Shown: positions 45,238 to 57,391 of the stretch, piece after piece | How positions within the stretch are numbered: position 1 is the first letter of the stretch | How the letters are laid out: every line of letters begins with the position of its first letter | Source of the DNA: Panopea generosa | Taxonomy: Eukaryota; Mollusca; Bivalvia; Adapedonta; Hiatellidae | Direction of reading: 5' to 3' | Length of the DNA stretch: 64,000 bases | Assembly (NCBI GenBank): GCA_029582155.1 | Contig: CM055895.1 | Span: forward strand, 10,791,770-10,855,769 | Program-made: the position numbers and the translations under genes | The notes under the pieces: model-generated | What the model was told of the DNA's origin: nothing | Seen by the model: the letters and a program-made list of their open reading frames with translations, nothing else | Database searches by the model: none

Positions 45238-48200
45238 GTCTGTCTATTCACACATCATATCAATGTTACACTTACAAAGGACATAGTGCCTGGTCAAACA
45301 TCATATCTACATTACACTTATCAAAGACGAAGTGCCTGTTCACACATCCAATCTATATTACACTTACAAAGAATTAAGTGCCTGTTCACACATCCAATCT
45401 TCATTACACTTACCAAGGACTAAGTGCCTGTTCAAACATCAAATCTACATAACACTTATCAAGGACGACGTGCCTGTTCACACATCCAATCTATATTACA
45501 CTTACAAAGAATTAAGTGCCTGTTCACACATCCAATCTTCATTACACTTACCAAGGACTAAGAGCCTACTCACATATCCAATCTACATTACACTTACCAA
45601 GGATTAAGTGCCTGTTCACACATCCAATCTACATTACACTTACCAAGGACTAAGTGCCTGCTCACACATCCAATCTTCATTACACTTACCAAGGACAAAG
45701 TGCCTGTTCACACATCTAATCTTCATTACACTTACCAAGGACTTAGTGCCTGTTCACACATCTAATCTACATTACACTTATCAAGGACTAAGTGCCTGTT
45801 CACACATCCAATCTTCATTACACTTACCAAGGATTAAGTGCCTGTTCACACATCCAATTTTCATTACACTTACCAAGGACTAAGAGCCTACTCACATATC
45901 CAATCTACATTACACTTACCAAGGATTAAGTGCCTGTTCACACATCCAATCTACATTACACTTACCAAGGACTAAGTGCCTGCTCACACATCCAATCTTC
46001 ATTACACTTACCAAGGACAAAGTGCCTGTTCACACATCTAATCTTCATTACACTTACCAAGGACTTAGTGCCTGTTCACACATCCAATCTTCATTACACT
46101 TACCAAGGATTAAGTGCCTGTTCACACATCCAATTTTCATTACACTTACCAAGGACTAAGTGCCTGTTCACACATCCAATCTACATTACACTTACCAATG
46201 ACTAAGTGCCTGTTCACACATCCAATCTTCATAACACTTACCAATGACTAAGTGCCTGTTCACACATCCAATCTTCATTACACTTACCAAGGAATAAGTG
46301 CCTGTTCACACATCAAATATCATTACACTTACCAAGTACTAAGTACCTGTTCACACATCTAATCTACATTACTATTACCAAGGACTAAGTGCCTGATCAC
46401 ACATCCAATCTACATTACACTTACCAAGGACTAAGTGCCTATTCACACATCCAATCTACATAACACTTACCAAGGACTAAGTGCCTGTTCACACATCCAA
46501 TCTACATTACACTTACCAAGGACTTAGTGCCTGTTCAAACATCCAATCTTTATTACACTTACCAAGGACTTAGTGCCTGTTCAGACATCCAATCTTCATT
46601 ACACTTACCAAGGACTAAGTGCCTGTTCACACATCCAATCTACATTACACTTACCAAGGACTAAGTGCCTGTTCACACATCCAATCTACATTACACTTAC
46701 TGAGGACAAAGTGCCTATTCGCACATCCTATCTACATTTCACTAACCAAGGACGAAATGCCTGTTCACACATCCAATCTACATTACACTTACTGAGGACA
46801 AAGTGCCTATTCGCACATCCTATCTACATTTCACTAACCAAGGACGAAATGCCTGTTCACACATCAAATCTACATTGCACTTACCAATAACGAAGTACCT
46901 GCTCACACATCCAATATACAATACACTTACTAAGGACAAAGTGCCTGTTCACATCTTCAATCTACATAACACTTACCAAGGACAAAGTGCTTGTTCACAC
47001 ATTCAATCTTCATTACACTTACCAAGGACAAAATGCCTGTTCACACATCGATTCTTCATTACACTTACCAAGGACTAAGTGCCTGTTCACACATCCAATC
47101 TACATTACACTTACCAAGGACTAAGTGCCTGTTCACACATCCAATCTTCATTACACTTATCAAGGACAAAATGCCTGTTCACCCATCCAATCTACATTAC
47201 ACTAACCAAGGACTAAGTGCCTGTTCACACATCCAATCTACATTACACTTACCAAGGACTAAGTGCCTGTTCACACATCCAATCTACATTACACTTACCA
47301 GTGATTAAGTGCCTGTTCACACATCCAATCTACAATGCACTTACTAAGGACAAGTGCCTGTTCACATATTCTATCTACATAACACTTACTAAGGACAAAG
47401 TGCCTGTTCACACATCCAATATTCATTACACTTACCAAGGACAAAATGCCTGTTCACACATCAAACCTACATTACACTTACCAGGGACGACGTGCTTATT
47501 CACACATCCAATCTACAATACACCTTCCTAGGACATAGTGCTTGTTTAAAAATCCAATCTACATTACACTTACCAATGACGAAGTGTCTGTTCACACATC
47601 CAATCTACATTACACTTACCAAGGACTAAGAACCTGTTCACACATACAATCTACATTACACTTACCAATGATTAAGTGCCTGTTCACACATCCAATCTTC
47701 ATTACACTTACCAATGACTAAGTGCCTGTTCACACATCCAATCTTCATTACACTTACCAAGGAATAAGTGCCTGTTCACACATCAAATATCATTACACTT
47801 ACCAAGTACTAAGTGCCTGTTCACACATCTAATCTACATTACTATTACCAAGGACTAAGTGCCTGACCACACATCCAATCTACATTACACTTACCAAGGA
47901 CTAAGTGCCTATTCACACATCCAATCTTCATAACACTTACCAAGGACTAAGTGCCTGTTCACACATCCAATCTACATTACACTTACCAAGGACTTAGTGC
48001 CTGTTCAAACATCCAATCTTTATTACACTTACCAAGGACTTAGTGCCTGTTCAGACATCCAATCTTCATTACACTTACCAAGGACTAAGTGCCTGTTCAC
48101 ACATCCAATCTACATTACACTTACAAAGGACTAAGTGCCTGTTCACACATCCAATCTACATTACACTTACTGAGGACAAAGTGCCTATTCGCACATCCTA

Positions 48201-50130
48201 TCTACATTTCACTAACCAAGGACGAAATGCCTATTCACACATCAAATCTACATTACACTTACCAATAACGAAGTACCTGTTTACATCCAATATACAATAC
48301 ACTTACTAAGGACAAAGTGCCTGTTCACATCTTCAATCTACATAACACTTACCAAGGACAAAGTGCTTGTTCACACATTCAATCTTCATTACACTTACCA
48401 AGGACAAAAAGCCTGTTCACACATCAAATCTTCATTACACTTACCAAGGACTAAGTGCCTGTTCACACATCCAATCTACATTACACTTACCAAGGACTAA
48501 GTGCCTGTTCACACATCCAATCTTCATTACACTTATCAAGGACAAAATGCCTGTTCACACATCCAATCTACATTACACTAACCAAGGACTAAGTGCCTGT
48601 TCACACATCCAATCTACATTACACTTACCAGTGATTAAGTGCCTGTTCACACATCCAATCTACAATGCACTTACTAAGGACAAGTGCCTGTTCACATATT
48701 CTATCTACATAACACTTACTAAGGACAAAGTGCCTGTTCACACATCCAATATTCATTACACTTACCAAGGACAAAATGCCTGTTCACACATCAAACCTAC
48801 ATTACACTTACCAGGGACGACGTGCTTATTCACACATCCAATCTACAATACACCTTCCTAGGACATAGTGCTTGTTCACACATCCAATCTACATTACACT
48901 TACCAATGACGAAGTGTCTGTTCACACATCCAATCTACATTACACTTACCAAGGACTAAGAACCTGTTCACACATCCAATCTACATTACACTTACCAAGG
49001 ACTAAGAACCTGTTCACACATACAATCTACATTACACTTACCAATGATTAAGTGCCTGTTCACACATCCAATCTACAATGCACTTACTAAGGACAAGTGC
49101 CTGTTCACATATTCTATCTACATAACACTTACTAAGGACAAAGTGCCTGTTCACACATCCAATATTCATTACACTTACCAAGGACAAAATGCCTGTTCAC
49201 ACATCAAACCTACATTACACTTACCAGGGACGACGTGCTTATTCACACATCCAATCTACAATACACCTTCCTAGGACATAGTGCTTGTTTAAAAATCCAA
49301 TCTACATTACACTTACCAATGACGAAGTGTCTGTTCACACATCCAATCTACATTACACTCACCAAGGACTAAGAACCTGTTCACACATACAATCTACATT
49401 ACACTTACCAATGATTAAGTGCCTGTTCACACATCCAATCTACAATACACTTACTAAGGACAAAGTGCCTGTTCACATATTCTATCTACATAACACTTAC
49501 TAAGGACAAAGTGCCTGTTCACACATCCAATATTCATTACACTTACCTAGGACAAAATGCCTGTTCACACATCAAACCTACATTACACTTACCAGGGACG
49601 ACGTGCTTATTCACACATCCAATCTACAATACACCTTCCTAGGACATAGTGCTTGTTTAAAAATCCAATCTACATTACACTTACCAATGACGAAGTGTCT
49701 GTTCACACATCCAATCTACATTACACTCACCAAGGACTAAGAACCTGTTCACACATACAATCTACATTACACTTACCAATGATTAAGTGCCTGTTCACAC
49801 ATCCAATCTACAATACACTTACTAAGGACAAAGTGCCTGTTCACATATTCAATCTACATAACACTTACCAAGAACAAAGTGCCTGTCCACACATCCAATA
49901 TTCATTACACTTACCAAGGACAAAATGCCTGTTCACACATCAAATCTACATTACACTTACCAGGGATGACGTGCTTATTCACACATCCAATCTACAATAC
50001 ACCTTCCTAGGACATAGTGCCTGTTTACAAATCCAATCTACATTACACTTACCAATGACGAAGTGTCTGTTCACACATCCAATCTCATAAACACCAGCCC
50101 AGGACGCAGTGCCTGCTCACACATCAAATC
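45238..50130 (+). repeat. 46-bp satellite, about 105 units
   Basis: Units carry GACTAAGTGCCTGTTCACAC then ATCCAATCTACATTACACTT and ACCAAG, 46 bp in total. Higher-order periods: a variant 'CATCAAATATCATTACAC' recurs at 46311 and 47781 (1470 bp, about 32 units). The variant 'CCTTCCTAGGACATAGTG' recurs at 47523, 48853, 49266, 49634 and 50002 (spacing about 1330, 413, 368 and 368, i.e. about 29, 9, 8 and 8 units). Reading frames cycle through all three phases every 138 bp, giving many 70-160-codon false frames. Confidence 0.95.
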
Positions 50131-50635
50131 TATACTGACGCATATCAAATTTGACCTGTATTTTATAATCATACAGTGCATGCCAAATATCAATGAGAAA
50201 CATAGACTCTTTCAGAAATTACTTAATTGAAGCAAATTTTTATTAGAAATTAAAGCGAAAAGTGAAAAGGTGCACATAACTCCTGTAATATTTGACTGAC
50301 AAATATTGAACTTGAGAAAATTTCGCATGTGTGCTTGACCTGTATTTTATAATTAATATACACTACAGCCATGCTGTACACCTTTTTAAATACAATATAG
50401 AAGTTAATTTTAACTGATCAATTAATAATCTAGGGACAAACTGATTCACACTTGTTTCTTTATCTGTAAAATACAACAATATGAAAAGTTATGCAGATAG
50501 CCGTAACTTATGGACTGCTATTTGCTAACCTGAGACACTATTTTTTGATAATCTGTATAAATGAGCATTAATTCATAAACATGTATGTGTATTGTATACA
50601 TTTTTTCCAATTTATGATGCCTTTATATACACACT
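50131..50635. other. No gene seen
   Basis: AT-rich; the phrase 'TTGACCTGTATTTTATAAT' occurs twice (50150 and 50336). Unassigned. Confidence 0.4.
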
Positions 50636-50639
50636 GATC

Positions 50640-51075
50640 CTGGATTGCTGTAAAAACATGCCAAATTATATATCAAAAAAGGGATTTTCGAACATAGCCT
50701 TTGCACCAAATTAATACTAGACTAAAATTGCAATGTAATTTGTGCCGTGTCATATGGTTTTTATCTGATTTCAGTTAAATCCGTCATATTTGTTAAATAT
50801 TGTTGAATTATTTGATTCATTTTAAAAAAGAGTTTGAATAGCAAAGTCAGCGTCATCAAGCAGTATTTGCAGGCGGTCTATTTTTAGAATGAGGATTTCT
50901 TTCAGTTTCCTAACTACAATTATTGTTTGTCACATTCTGGTGGATTTGTAATACCAGTGACTTGATTAACAACCAAATCTTCATATATTATTTATTAATG
51001 ATAATGAGATGCTTTCATTCTAAAAATGATTTTAATTTTTTAGACATTCGTAGTATTTTTTCCTGATATAGCATC
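50640..51075 (-). mobile_element. TTAA-type MITE relative, inverted
   Basis: The reverse complement matches 2540-2930: 'AGCATCTCATTATCATTAAT', 'AATCCACCAGAATGTGACAA' and 'CTCATTCTAAAAATAGAC'. Ends not clearly preserved. Confidence 0.65.
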
Positions 51076-51127
51076 TTTACGTTGTGACAAGACCAGTTTT
51101 AAAAATTAAAACATGTGTAATCAAATA

Positions 51128-51305
51128 CAGTCAAACCTGTCTTAAGCAGCAAGTCAAGGGAAGAAGCAAAACTGGCCTTTTAAGACAGGTTGTTGCTTAA
51201 TACAGGTTAATTTACTATGATAGCATAGACATTGGAATCAGAAAATATGGTTGCTTAAAACATGTGGCTGCTTAATAGAGGTGACCGCTTACACAGGTTT
51301 GACTG
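51128..51305. mobile_element. Pogo/Tigger-like MITE, 178 bp, TA duplication
   Basis: CAGTCAAACCTGT at the left end and ACAGGTTTGACTG at the right are perfect inverted repeats flanked by TA (51126-51127, 51306-51307). CAGT...ACTG ends with a TA duplication are typical of pogo/Tigger elements. Internal partial repeats 'TTAAGACAGGTTGTTGCTTA' echo the ends. Confidence 0.85.
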
Positions 51306-51398
51306 TATAACAAAGGAAAATGAAAACAAAACCATTGAGGTCTTTGTGAAATATTTTAATTTTTTATTGTGTGTGTAATGTCAGTTACAAAAATACCC

Positions 51399-51667
51399 TT
51401 AACTCTTTACTCCATAGATATGCCTTTTCCCGCACCAATCACAAGAAGCCTTTGAAAACAGTGCAGGAAGAGTTCAGATTGCTCGTCATAATGAGCAATC
51501 TGAACACTTCCTGCACTGTTTTCCACTCTGTCAGTTAATATAAACATAATTCACCCAATAATTCAAAAGCCTTCTATAAAAGGTGTCTAAAGGCGTCTAT
51601 ATTAGAGGTGTCCAAAGACGTCTATATTTGAGGTACCCAAAGGCGTCTATATGAAGTAAAGAGTTAA
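51399..51667 (-). mobile_element. TTAA-ended MITE with internal hairpin, copy 2 (complete)
   Basis: 269 bp bounded by TTAA, with imperfect inverted ends (TTAACTCTTTACTCCATAGA and TTAACTCTTTACTTCATATA). The hairpin at about 51455-51524 has arms of about 30 bases with few mismatches around an eight-base loop. The distal part holds about four 25-27-bp minisatellite units ('GGTGTCTAAAGGCGTCTATA' type). Inverted relative to 1-245. Confidence 0.75.
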
Positions 51668-51675
51668 TGTCTCTC

Positions 51676-52011
51676 TTTAAAAGGCAGCTCATGAGGAAAT
51701 ATTGCTATATGATAAATCAAATCAATATCAAATTGAAGTCACATGACTCATTTGATACATCATAAAAGGTATTGCAGTTTTAAGCAGGAAAATAATTTAG
51801 TCTAACTTCGGCATGGACTTGCCAAGTTAGGAAATCTCTTTACAGTATGCATGTATTATTTTGGTATGTTTTAATACATACCCGTATGGCATTAATGGTT
51901 CAGTGAGTATTATATTTTGTATCTAAGCATGATTTATTGAAAAATAGAAAATATGTGTTCTTTGATAATTCTTAAAAAAAAAATAAAAATCCTGGTATAC
52001 TGCCTTTAAAG
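51676..52011 (+). mobile_element. TTAA-type MITE relative, shortened copy
   Basis: Ends 'TTTAAAAGGCAG' and 'CTGCCTTTAAA' are inverted. The body matches 2790-3140 and 5095-5130 ('TTTAGTCTAAC-T-GGCATG', 'AAAAATCCTGGTATACTGCC') and lacks about 380 bp of the left half. Confidence 0.7.
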
Positions 52012-52049
52012 GATACATTTTTGAGACTTGACAAGGTCACTATTAATGA

Positions 52050-52340
52050 TTGATTGAATATTGAACATCATTTTCATGCCATCGAGGGCAAATGGATGAT
52101 CAGTAACCTTAACCACTGTTTCCTGGAATCCTGGAAGGTTAACCAGTACTCAAACACACCCCATCTCCGTAAGTAACTGATAACTTTCCCACTTGAATCA
52201 GTGGTGAGAAAAAAATAATAATGATATGCAATGTGGTATATCAATCATCACGGAGACTGGCTGGGTGGAGATTTGAACTCATGACCCCTGGATTGATAGT
52301 CAGACGTGCTATCAACTGAGCTAATTGAGCCAAGCTCATA
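52050..52340 (-). mobile_element. tRNA-derived SINE, family A, full-length
   Basis: ATTAATGA at 52042-52049 and 52341-52348 is the target duplication. The minus strand has the tRNA-like head (A box TTAGCTCAGTTGAT, B box GAGTTCAAATCTCC) and the same body and (CAAT)n tail as 20204-20497. Confidence 0.85.
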
Positions 52341-52349
52341 ATTAATGAA

Positions 52350-53070
52350 TATGCAGATTTAGAATCTTGATGAATGTAGAACTGCATAATTTCAACAAAA
52401 TCGTTCAAATACTGAATTTGTTGCCTTTTACGACAAGTATATACTGCAGAACATGGCACTTTTCCTGCCACCTCTCACGTTGCACCCTGGAATCAATCAA
52501 AACAATTACAATACATATATCTCAATACAATTGGCATAGTTGCACCTAACAGGTCTAACCCCGATTTTCACAAAACATAGACAAACCATATACATATCAA
52601 TGAAATAATGGACATTGATAGTGAAACTGTTCAGATACCAGTATAATAACATTGTGTTTATATGTATACATGTGTGTCTATCATCTGTTTTTTGCATGTA
52701 ACAGATAAGTATTCAAACTGAACACCTATGTGCAAGGATAAACAATCAAGTTAAAAAATGCATATATACCAACTACAATTGTTATTTATGTGCATATATA
52801 TATATGTATGTATAAAGTATATGAGTGATATGTATAACATTTGAAACAATTGAAAATCACTTCACATATATATATATATGTTTTTTTATGTATGTTTGCT
52901 ATCCATTAATTCATAATGTACTGATTTATGCTTGCCGTCATGTATATGTAAAATATGTCCTCATGGGTCAAAGACATTCTGGAAATAAGAAAATAAAACT
53001 TGTAAAACTTGTAAAACTTGTTACATTATTTGAAAATGATATGCATACTAAAGTTGAGAGGCTTGCCAGA
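52350..53070. other. No gene seen
   Basis: AT-rich with short TATATA runs (52795-52810, 52868-52880) and a 10-bp triplet repeat 'AAACTTGTAA' (52996-53020). Confidence 0.4.
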
Positions 53071-53084
53071 CACTCACTAGATTA

Positions 53085-53376
53085 TGACTGATTGATTGAT
53101 TGAATATTTAGCATCATTTTTACGCCATTGAGGGCTAACAGATGATCAGTTAACCTAACCACTGTTTCCTGGGATTAACCAGTACTCGAGCACACCCCAT
53201 CTCCGCAAGTAACTGATAACTTTCCCACTTAAATCAGTGGTGAGAGATGAATGATAATGAGACACAATGTTGTATATCAATCATCACGGAGACTGTTGCC
53301 GGGCAGGGGATTCGAACTCACAAACTCTGGATTGATAGTCAGACTTGTAACAGACTGAGCTAATCGGGCCCGGCCT
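53085..53376 (-). mobile_element. tRNA-derived SINE, family A, with 12-bp target duplication
   Basis: CTCACTAGATTA at 53073-53084 and 53377-53388 flanks the element perfectly. It has the same head, body and tail as the other family A copies. The clean duplication suggests fairly recent movement. Confidence 0.9.
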
Positions 53377-53389
53377 CTCACTAGATTAA

Positions 53390-53785
53390 ATTACCATATC
53401 ATCATCTTAGTGAAGTGAGGGTAATTTCCACTGGATTTATAAAATATTGTAATCAGATTTTAATTTGGGAGTCAGGGGAATATGTGTAATCAAAGTTGAT
53501 ATTTATCGATGTTCTTTATATGCAAATATACAAATTTTGAGCGTAGCCAGACATAATGTGAGTATGTGTCAGAACATTAAAATGATTAATTTTTGTGTAA
53601 AGAAAAATATACATGCTAATACCTATATTATGATACAAGAAGACAAAAAGATAAATATTTGTTCACTCAATTGCCACCGAAAAGCATGCAGCTTTTGTGA
53701 AACACCGAATGGAAAACCTTTAGTGAAGTGAAATATCAAACGTACATTCAGTTTAATAAATGATTATGAAACAAGTTCTTAGAAA
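53390..53785. other. No gene seen
   Basis: An 88-codon plus-strand open frame at 53465-53731 lacks splice or domain support. Confidence 0.35.
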
Positions 53786-53789
53786 TTAA

Positions 53790-53945
53790 ACAAATCACGC
53801 TCAAGGTCTTTCTGGGTAGATTGAGGGCTAAACATGTAGAGTTGAAGTGTCTTGGACAAAACTGCAGCTGGGGACTGAACCCACAACCGTTAAATCTACT
53901 GTATGGTCTGATACTTTACCACTAGACCCTGTCCATCCAACTCAA
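53790..53945 (-). mobile_element. tRNA-derived SINE, family C, copy 2
   Basis: 'GCTCAAGGTCTTTCTGGGTA', 'AGTGTCTTGGACAAAACTGC', 'GGGACTGAACCCACAACCGT' and 'TACTTTACCACTAGACCCTG' match 12620-12775 in order. Confidence 0.6.
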
Positions 53946-53949
53946 AAAT

Positions 53950-54530
53950 GGGTGGACATTTTTTTCCATAATTTCATTATCTTACTTGTTGCCCGCTGCA
54001 GACATCAAATAAAAAATCCCCAAAAGCTACTTGGAGACATGCACACACTTCAAATATAGTATATATATATATCTAGAATTCTGAGCTGTAAAACTGAACA
54101 TCTATATTCACAATGTTATAACCAAGGCACATTTTGTATTGTTTTTCCATACAGAGATTAAACCTTAGTACACAACTTCTTTTAGATTGATGTAATATAT
54201 TCTACATCATATATTTTATAATTCTCACATCTTTACCAACAGCGGGGCAAATATCAGAATATCCTGCATCATATATAAGCTTAGGTCTTTGTCCATTCCA
54301 TGAACGTTCATCTTCAAACCAGTTTTAGTATTTAATAGCTGAATTGCTCAGAATACAAACAAATCTTTTAAAAGTTATGCTTTTCTTCAACAATTCAGTG
54401 TATCTTGTTTATGTTTGTACTACCTGCACCACAAAATCTTTTAAGTTAACTCTATTCTCCAACATTTCAGTATATAGTCAGTGAAGCTTTCATTCCATCT
54501 TTCCATCACCTTATCACCATCACCTTATAC
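53950..54530. other. Probable 3' flank of the exon at 54535
   Basis: AT-rich, no open frame. It includes the 3' UTR of the minus-strand gene if the exon call is right; I do not assign a poly(A) signal with confidence. Confidence 0.35.
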
Positions 54531-54534
54531 ATCT

Positions 54535-54684
54535 TCAACTGACTTTAGTCTTTGTTCCAGAGATAGCCACCTTGTAGCCAAGGGCGAGGCAAGCTGCCAG
54601 TGTTGTGATTATGGTTCCCAAGGTCACTATGAAGTAATGATCAGTTTTACCCACTGGCACCATCACGTCCAGCTTCTCTGTCAA
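54535..54684 (-). CDS. Likely last coding exon of an unidentified membrane protein
   Basis: On the minus strand a strong acceptor (TTGTGTGTTTTACAG) is followed directly by an in-phase frame of 49 codons ending in TGA. The peptide reads LTEKLDVMVPVGKTDHY, then a membrane span of about 23 residues (FIVTLGTIITTLAACLALGY), then a short basic tail KVAISGTKTKVS. This layout fits the C-terminus of a single-pass or multi-pass membrane protein with a tiny cytoplasmic tail. The exon is richer in GC than its flanks. Family not recognised. The open frame continues upstream into the intron, but the splice site makes the shorter form preferable. No upstream exon was identified up to 57 kb. Confidence 0.5.
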   Translation of the reverse strand: MTEKLDVMVPVGKTDHYFIVTLGTIITTLAACLALGYKVAISGTKTKVS

Positions 54685-54719
54685 CTGTAAAACACACAAC
54701 AAAAATAATGAAGCATTTA

Positions 54720-54970
54720 TTTGTATATCCTTTCTATATAAACAAGAGTTGTCAGAAGACAACAAAGCTCGTCCCTGGGTGTCTAAGTCCAAAAAGGGCC
54801 ATAACTGTGCCAAAATGCAATCCAGAGTTATGGTTCTTGTCTGTGTGTGTTCCATTGATAATGGTGAACACACATGCGAAGTTTCATTCACATGCATTGA
54901 GTGGTGGTATATTTATCTTAAACGCAAAAGTCATGGCAATAGCTCTCCTTGGACTTCGTCCCGGTGAGTT
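54720..54970 (+). repeat. Dispersed repeat fragment ('AAAAAGGGCCATAACT')
   Basis: 'AAGGGCCATAACTGTGCCAA' and 'ACATGCGAAGTTTCATTCAC' are of the same style as the segment at 37920-37960 ('AAAAGGGCCATAACTCCAGA'). Noncoding despite overlapping open frames. Confidence 0.5.
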
Positions 54971-54974
54971 AAAA

Positions 54975-55165
54975 AGTGGGTGCTGCATGTCTGAGTGGTC
55001 TAATGTGCCTTCTCAAGATTACTTACCTCTCATAGCTAAGGTCGTAGATTTGAAACCTGCTTGCTCCAAAATTTATGTGAGAAAATTTGCCTGTTACTTG
55101 CGAAAGGGCAGTGATTCTACTCAGATTAAATCTGAGGTCTTCCTCCACCAATAAAAACTGGATAT
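54975..55165 (+). mobile_element. tRNA-derived SINE, family B, best copy
   Basis: The head 'GTCTGAGTGGTCTAATGTGC', 'CTTCTCAAGATTACTTACCT' and B-box region 'GTCGTAGATTTGAAACC' are followed by 'TGCTCCAAAATTTATGTGAG' and 'TCTTCCTCCACCAATAAAAA'. Matches in inverted form at 19200 and 27940. Confidence 0.6.
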
Positions 55166-55169
55166 GCCA

Positions 55170-56415
55170 TAAACATAACTTAAAGTGTGTTTAAAATGGC
55201 TTTAAATCCTATTCTACAAACAAATTATGAGAAGCCTGCCAGCATTTTCATCTAAATTTTACACATGATGTAGCTCATTTGGAGCAACTTATAATCACTT
55301 GTGCATGATAAAATTAGTTCAAATGCATTATATATAATGTGGATAAAAATATTAACAAAATAGCCAGTATGACCTAAAATTGTAACAGGCATATTAATGT
55401 GACATCATAGATATAGTATGTCTAAGAAAGTCATATTATTTCTAAACACAAGCCTGATAAAGCCATCTAAGTCCACCATTTTATATGATACAAAAGTACA
55501 CACATCTGTCCAAATACCATCTGTATAATTTATAGTGGTTAGTTATGTGATATTCATGGTAATGTTTGAGAATTTCGCAAATCTTTAAAATTCGCCTTGA
55601 ACCCTCACTGAAACCTAATACAATACCTTTAGATTCTTATGGATTGCCATTCTAATTTAACATTGACAACTTTAGTCAACTGTTTGTAGTGGTAAATGCA
55701 AACATTTCACATTCTGAAATTGGTTTGGTTAAACATATTTTACAGCTAAACAAGAGACTGTCACTAGAAAATCCTTTAAATCTAAAACTGAAAAATATTG
55801 AACACATGGATGAGAAAATGAGAATTTTCCATAGTATTTCTATGTTTATCTCAAAATCCCCTCACAGGGCCTTAAAACATGCCAGTCCCTTGATTTGTAA
55901 ATACTTCAAACCCCTACTCAGATGGATTATTTTTTATCAAATATGAACAAAATGTTGAGAATATTTTTGAAAATTCTCAATTTTAACCCTTTTGTGACCC
56001 CACCAGGTCCCTTCTGGAAATTCAATCCTCCTCACCAATCTTATTTGTTATAACTAGATGATGCTTCAGATAACTAAATGTGAATACTGTTATATTTTTA
56101 CATAAATGGATGAAAAAATGAGGATTTTCCAACTAGTATCACATAGGCATAGGAGCCAGGGGGCTATAAAGGCCCCCTTCCCCAATAATCGAAACACTCC
56201 TATGCCCATGTAACATTAAAACTCCAGTCCCTTATATGGCCCTAATAACTACCAGTCACTTGATTTTATACCAATTTCAATCCCCTAACCACATGTATAT
56301 TTGGTAATCATTTCTAATAATATATTTTTACAATCTGTTTGGAGAGTTTTAATGGACAAAATAAATTCAAATTTTGTGTTGCCAAGGCAGCAAAAATAAA
56401 TACTGACATAACATT
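55170..56415. other. No gene seen
   Basis: AT-rich sequence with two similar blocks ('ATGGATGAGAAAATGAGAAT' near 55806, 'ATGGATGAAAAAATGAGGAT' near 56106) about 300 bases apart, suggesting a two-unit degraded tandem repeat. Confidence 0.4.
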
Positions 56416-56417
56416 TT

Positions 56418-57180
56418 AAAACAAGAGACCTATGGGCCTTAACGATCACCTGATTATCAAAAAAACATTCACATTAATCTATTCTGTCATTAGAAATAAC
56501 GTTTTTTGTCAATTTCTCTTATATAGATTTAGTAAAGTAGGCCCGAGCCCAGGGCCAAACCGTGAGACCCAGGGACATAAAATTCACTTATTTTATAAAG
56601 GACGAATAGTTGTCAATAATCATGCTCACAATTTGTTTCCTATAATAATAAGAAAATTCTTAAAGTTTACCTTGAATTTGACTGTTTGGGCCCCGCCCTA
56701 CCCCTAAGAACTCATGGGGTTGGGGACCATATAATTCACATAGGTATTAACCATCATGTCAGCAACAACAAATCACACAAATATATATTCACATAAGCCT
56801 ATTCAGTCATAAAAAATAAAGATTTTTGTCAATTTCTCTTATATAGATTTAGTAAAGTAGACCCTCATCCTTAGAGCCATACTGTGAGACCCAGTGGCAT
56901 GAAATTCACAAATTTTATAAAGGACCCATAGGCATCAATAATCATGCTCACAATTTGTTTCTGAGTGCTTCCTATCATAAGAAGAAGATTTTTAAAGGTT
57001 ACCTATTTTTTATTTAGTCCTCAAACCCCAGGGCAAGACCATGAAACCCAGGGACATGCAAATCACAGTTTTTATAAAGGACCCATGTGTTCATAATCAC
57101 GCTCACCATTTTGTTTCCCAGTGCTTCCGATAGTAAGAAGAAGATTTTTAAAGTTTACTTTGAATTTGACTTTAAGTAAT
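56418..57180. mobile_element. Element with three tandem units of about 280-340 bp
   Basis: It starts 'ACAAGAGACCTATGGGCCTT'. Units share 'GTCAATTTCTCTTATATAGA', 'CCGTGAGACCCAGGGACATA', 'TTTATAAAGGACC-ATAG' and 'CATGCTCACAATTTGTTTC' from about 56460, 56760 and 57000. Similar architecture to 39365-40825. Confidence 0.6.
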
Positions 57181-57391
57181 CAGTAATTAAATAATTATGT
57201 GTCACAATCAGTTATTAGATGAGCTACTTTACAATCAATATAAGGAAATGTCTATCATCATTGAGTAAAATCAAAATACCACCAGGGCAAAATATAAAAT
57301 AAAAGAAATACACATGTACACGTGTATATAAGTTTGCTTGTGCTATATAACAAGTAATTTAAGGCACCATCATTTTTTTTTACTTTTCAAG

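Noticed and set aside
45238..50130. Regular repeats that might suggest a CRISPR array
   Set aside because: The 46-bp units are contiguous with no variable spacers, and the sequence is eukaryotic.
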